A stretch of DNA of 64,000 nt from Cadophora sp. MPI-SDFR-AT-0126 (lineage: Eukaryota > Ascomycota > Leotiomycetes > Helotiales > Ploettnerulaceae), in contig JAGMVK010000006.1 of assembly GCA_020747065.1 (NCBI GenBank), positions 2,046,001 through 2,110,000 of the forward strand, given 5' to 3'. Shown piece by piece: positions 62,286 to 64,000 of the stretch. The notes under the pieces are model-generated. The model was not told the origin of the DNA and did not search any database. It worked only from the letters and a program-made list of their open reading frames with translations. Position 1 is the stretch's first letter. Each line of letters opens with the position of its first letter. Made by a program: the position numbers and the translations under genes.

Positions 62286-63131
62286 ATGTCGAACCCACGC
62301 ATTGAAGAGCTCCCAGATGATGAGCCCGTCTCCAAGAATGTCACCGCCGAGGATGAGGGATCCGACAGCTCTGACTCCGAGGGAGAGGCGGCTGAGGCTG
62401 GAATCCCCGCCGAGGGTCAAATCGTTCACTCCCGCAACGAGAAGAAGGCGCGCAAGTCAATTCTGAAGCTCGGCCTTGTCAAGGTCCCGGGAATCACTCG
62501 TGTTACCCTGAGACGACCAAAGAACGTGAGTACTACTGGAATACCCTTTGAGCTTCTGAACTCTTCAATGGGCGGCTAGGAATTGGGGGAGCATGGCTGC
62601 AAGGACGAGAAAACAAAGCAGTGAAAGCTCTCAATTGTTAGTTATTACTTTGGAAACTCTGCTAATGCCTATGCCCGGTGCAGATCCTCTTCGTTATCAA
62701 CCAGCCTGAGGTCTACAAGTCTCCTTCATCCAACACCTACATGTAAGCTCTCTCTCCGCGCCTTCCAAGAGCCTCCGACTAATGTCATGTCCAGCGTTTT
62801 CGGTGAGGCCAAGATTGAGGACTTGAACTCCCAGGCTCAAGCATCTGCTGCCCAACAGCTCGCCGCCGCCGAGTCCCACGACCACGCCGGACACGATCAC
62901 TCTGGCCATGATCACTCCCACGACCACGGAAAGGGCAAGGCTATTGACACCAGCGAGGACAAGAAGGATGAGGATGAGGATGATGGAGAGGAGGTTGATG
63001 CTACTGGACTCGAGGATAAGGATATTGAATTGGTTATGACCCAAGCCAGCGTCTCACGAAACAAGGCCGTCAAGGCATTGAAGGAGAACGACAATGATAT
63101 AGTCAATTCTATTATGGCTCTAAGCATATAG
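62286..63131 (+). CDS. EGD2: Nascent polypeptide-associated complex subunit alpha
   Basis: NAC-alpha pairs with NAC-beta at the ribosomal exit tunnel and guards nascent chains against mistargeting. Exons are 62286-62525, 62684-62742 and 62795-63131, 211 residues. An acidic start ([20 protein letters not shown]) leads to the NAC domain with the RNA/ribosome-binding basic patch ([19 protein letters not shown]), then [11 protein letters not shown] and [21 protein letters not shown] His/Asp-rich insert (about residues 128-148, repeated HDH units) follows. The C-terminus is a UBA domain ([20 protein letters not shown]). The first intron, 158 bp, shows no snoRNA boxes. Confidence 0.96.
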
Positions 63132-63652
63132 GGCCTTTAGCTGTAATGTTCGTCTAGCTGCTGGACCGAACTTGGCTCGTTGGAGGACTTTTTATAGAGT
63201 ATGCGTACCCTGCATCTCTATCTAGGGATCTGTATTCTGAAAAGCATCTGTGGAACTCTTATTGCACATCCCGAAAATTTTGCACCTTTAATTTCCCAAC
63301 TCTGATGTCTTTTGTGACTAGCTACGCAAGTTCTTGATGGTTGCACTCAAGCAGACATGGCACTTGCTCAGACAAATATGTGACTGAAGACTACCAGTAA
63401 GTTCTAAGAAAAAATCAATGCTAATAAACGTCAAGAAAAAGAGATATTCCATTGAAAGATTTATAGAAAGCTTGTAGAGTGCTAGACTTGTACTTAGACC
63501 GATTTCATGGGCGCTTCATGGCCAAAAGGGATCTGTTTTGGTTGATGTATTCACGTGACTGAAAATTAGCTCTTCCAGTTCCGAAGCTCTCCAGCTTTTG
63601 ACGACCGCCTCAACGTAACTCTCCACTCCCCAATCCTCCCAATCACATCAAA
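63132..63652. other. Intergenic between NAC-alpha and ATP7
   Basis: This holds the NAC-alpha 3' UTR and ATP7 promoter. No gene is seen. Confidence 0.5.
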
Positions 63653-64000
63653 ATGGCAGCCGGAGTAAGTTCAATCAGTCAATTGTTCCTGAAAGTATCT
63701 GCGAAGTCTCTGCCACGTCTATGAGAACTGTCACAATTGACATTGCCCTCCGAGACGTGCCGAAATCAGCACCTCCTCTTCCGAACAACCAGCTAATGTA
63801 TTTATTCTCATAGCGAAGTGCAGCACTCAAGCTCGACTGGGCAAAAGTCACCCAATCCCTTGGTCTCCGAGGCCAAACCGCCGCCTCCCTCCAAGCCTTC
63901 AAGAAGCGCAATGAGGACGCCCGCCGCCGCGTTGCAATCCTTTCCGAGCAGCCATCCACTGTCGACTTCGCGCACTACAAGTCCATCCTGAAGAACCAAG
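63653..64000 (+). CDS. ATP7: Mitochondrial ATP synthase subunit d, 5' part
   Basis: A peripheral-stalk subunit of F1Fo ATP synthase in the inner mitochondrial membrane. Exon 1 is only 12 nt (MAAG, 63653-63664); exon 2 begins at 63814 after a 149-bp intron (GTAAGT…CTCATAG). It reads [20 protein letters not shown], then [17 protein letters not shown] and [15 protein letters not shown], matching fungal subunit d. The gene runs off the window end. Confidence 0.92.

Noticed and set aside
62526..62683. snoRNA within the first NAC-alpha intron
   Set aside because: No C/D or H/ACA box pair could be seen.

Overview
The window is nuclear DNA of a filamentous ascomycete (Pezizomycotina). Genes are split by short introns of about 45-160 bp with GTAAGT-like donors and CTRAC-like branch sites. 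The gene content is typical of that group: Zn2Cys6 regulators, a RID-type DNA methyltransferase, a Bck1-type MAPKKK and a proline/glutamine-rich metacaspase. Two 2EXR-type genes hint at Leotiomycetes, but I cannot prove the class from this window. Exon boundaries were deduced by reading splice sites and checking that the phases add up. Most multi-exon models below sum to a multiple of three.

Region 1 (1-13.2 kb) is accessory in character. It holds two frame-broken 2EXR genes, then three Zn2Cys6 factors of the Upc2-like type, all on the plus strand. A secreted SGNH (CE3-like) esterase with about eight FG-GAP/VCBS repeats sits between the first and second factors. The three factors share an intron at the same codon of the zinc cluster, so they are probably related by descent.

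Region 2 (13.7-34 kb) is mostly housekeeping: TSR4/PDCD2 with an apparent one-base frameshift, the cell-wall-integrity MAPKKK BCK1, pyruvate decarboxylase, TAN1 (tRNA ac4C cofactor), an APH-fold protein that seems to have lost both catalytic Asp residues, and Ecdysoneless (ECD) with a 58-bp tandem duplication that rewrites its C-terminus.

Region 3 (34-49.9 kb) contains a large CM1/PACT coiled-coil microtubule-organising protein divergent from ECD, a 5.1-kb stretch without a recognisable gene, a metacaspase with one oversized intron, and an Msc7-type aldehyde dehydrogenase.

Region 4 (50.8-64 kb) contains an HhH-GPD DNA glycosylase, amidophosphoribosyltransferase (ADE4), the RID-like cytosine methyltransferase, ribosomal protein eL14, NAC-alpha and the start of ATP synthase subunit d.

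I found no convincing tRNA, rRNA, CRISPR array or intact transposon. The observations most worth following are the esterase/three-regulator locus, the ECD duplication, the TSR4 frameshift, the degenerate APH-fold protein, the structured insertion inside a metacaspase intron, and the RID methyltransferase lying close to a DNA glycosylase.
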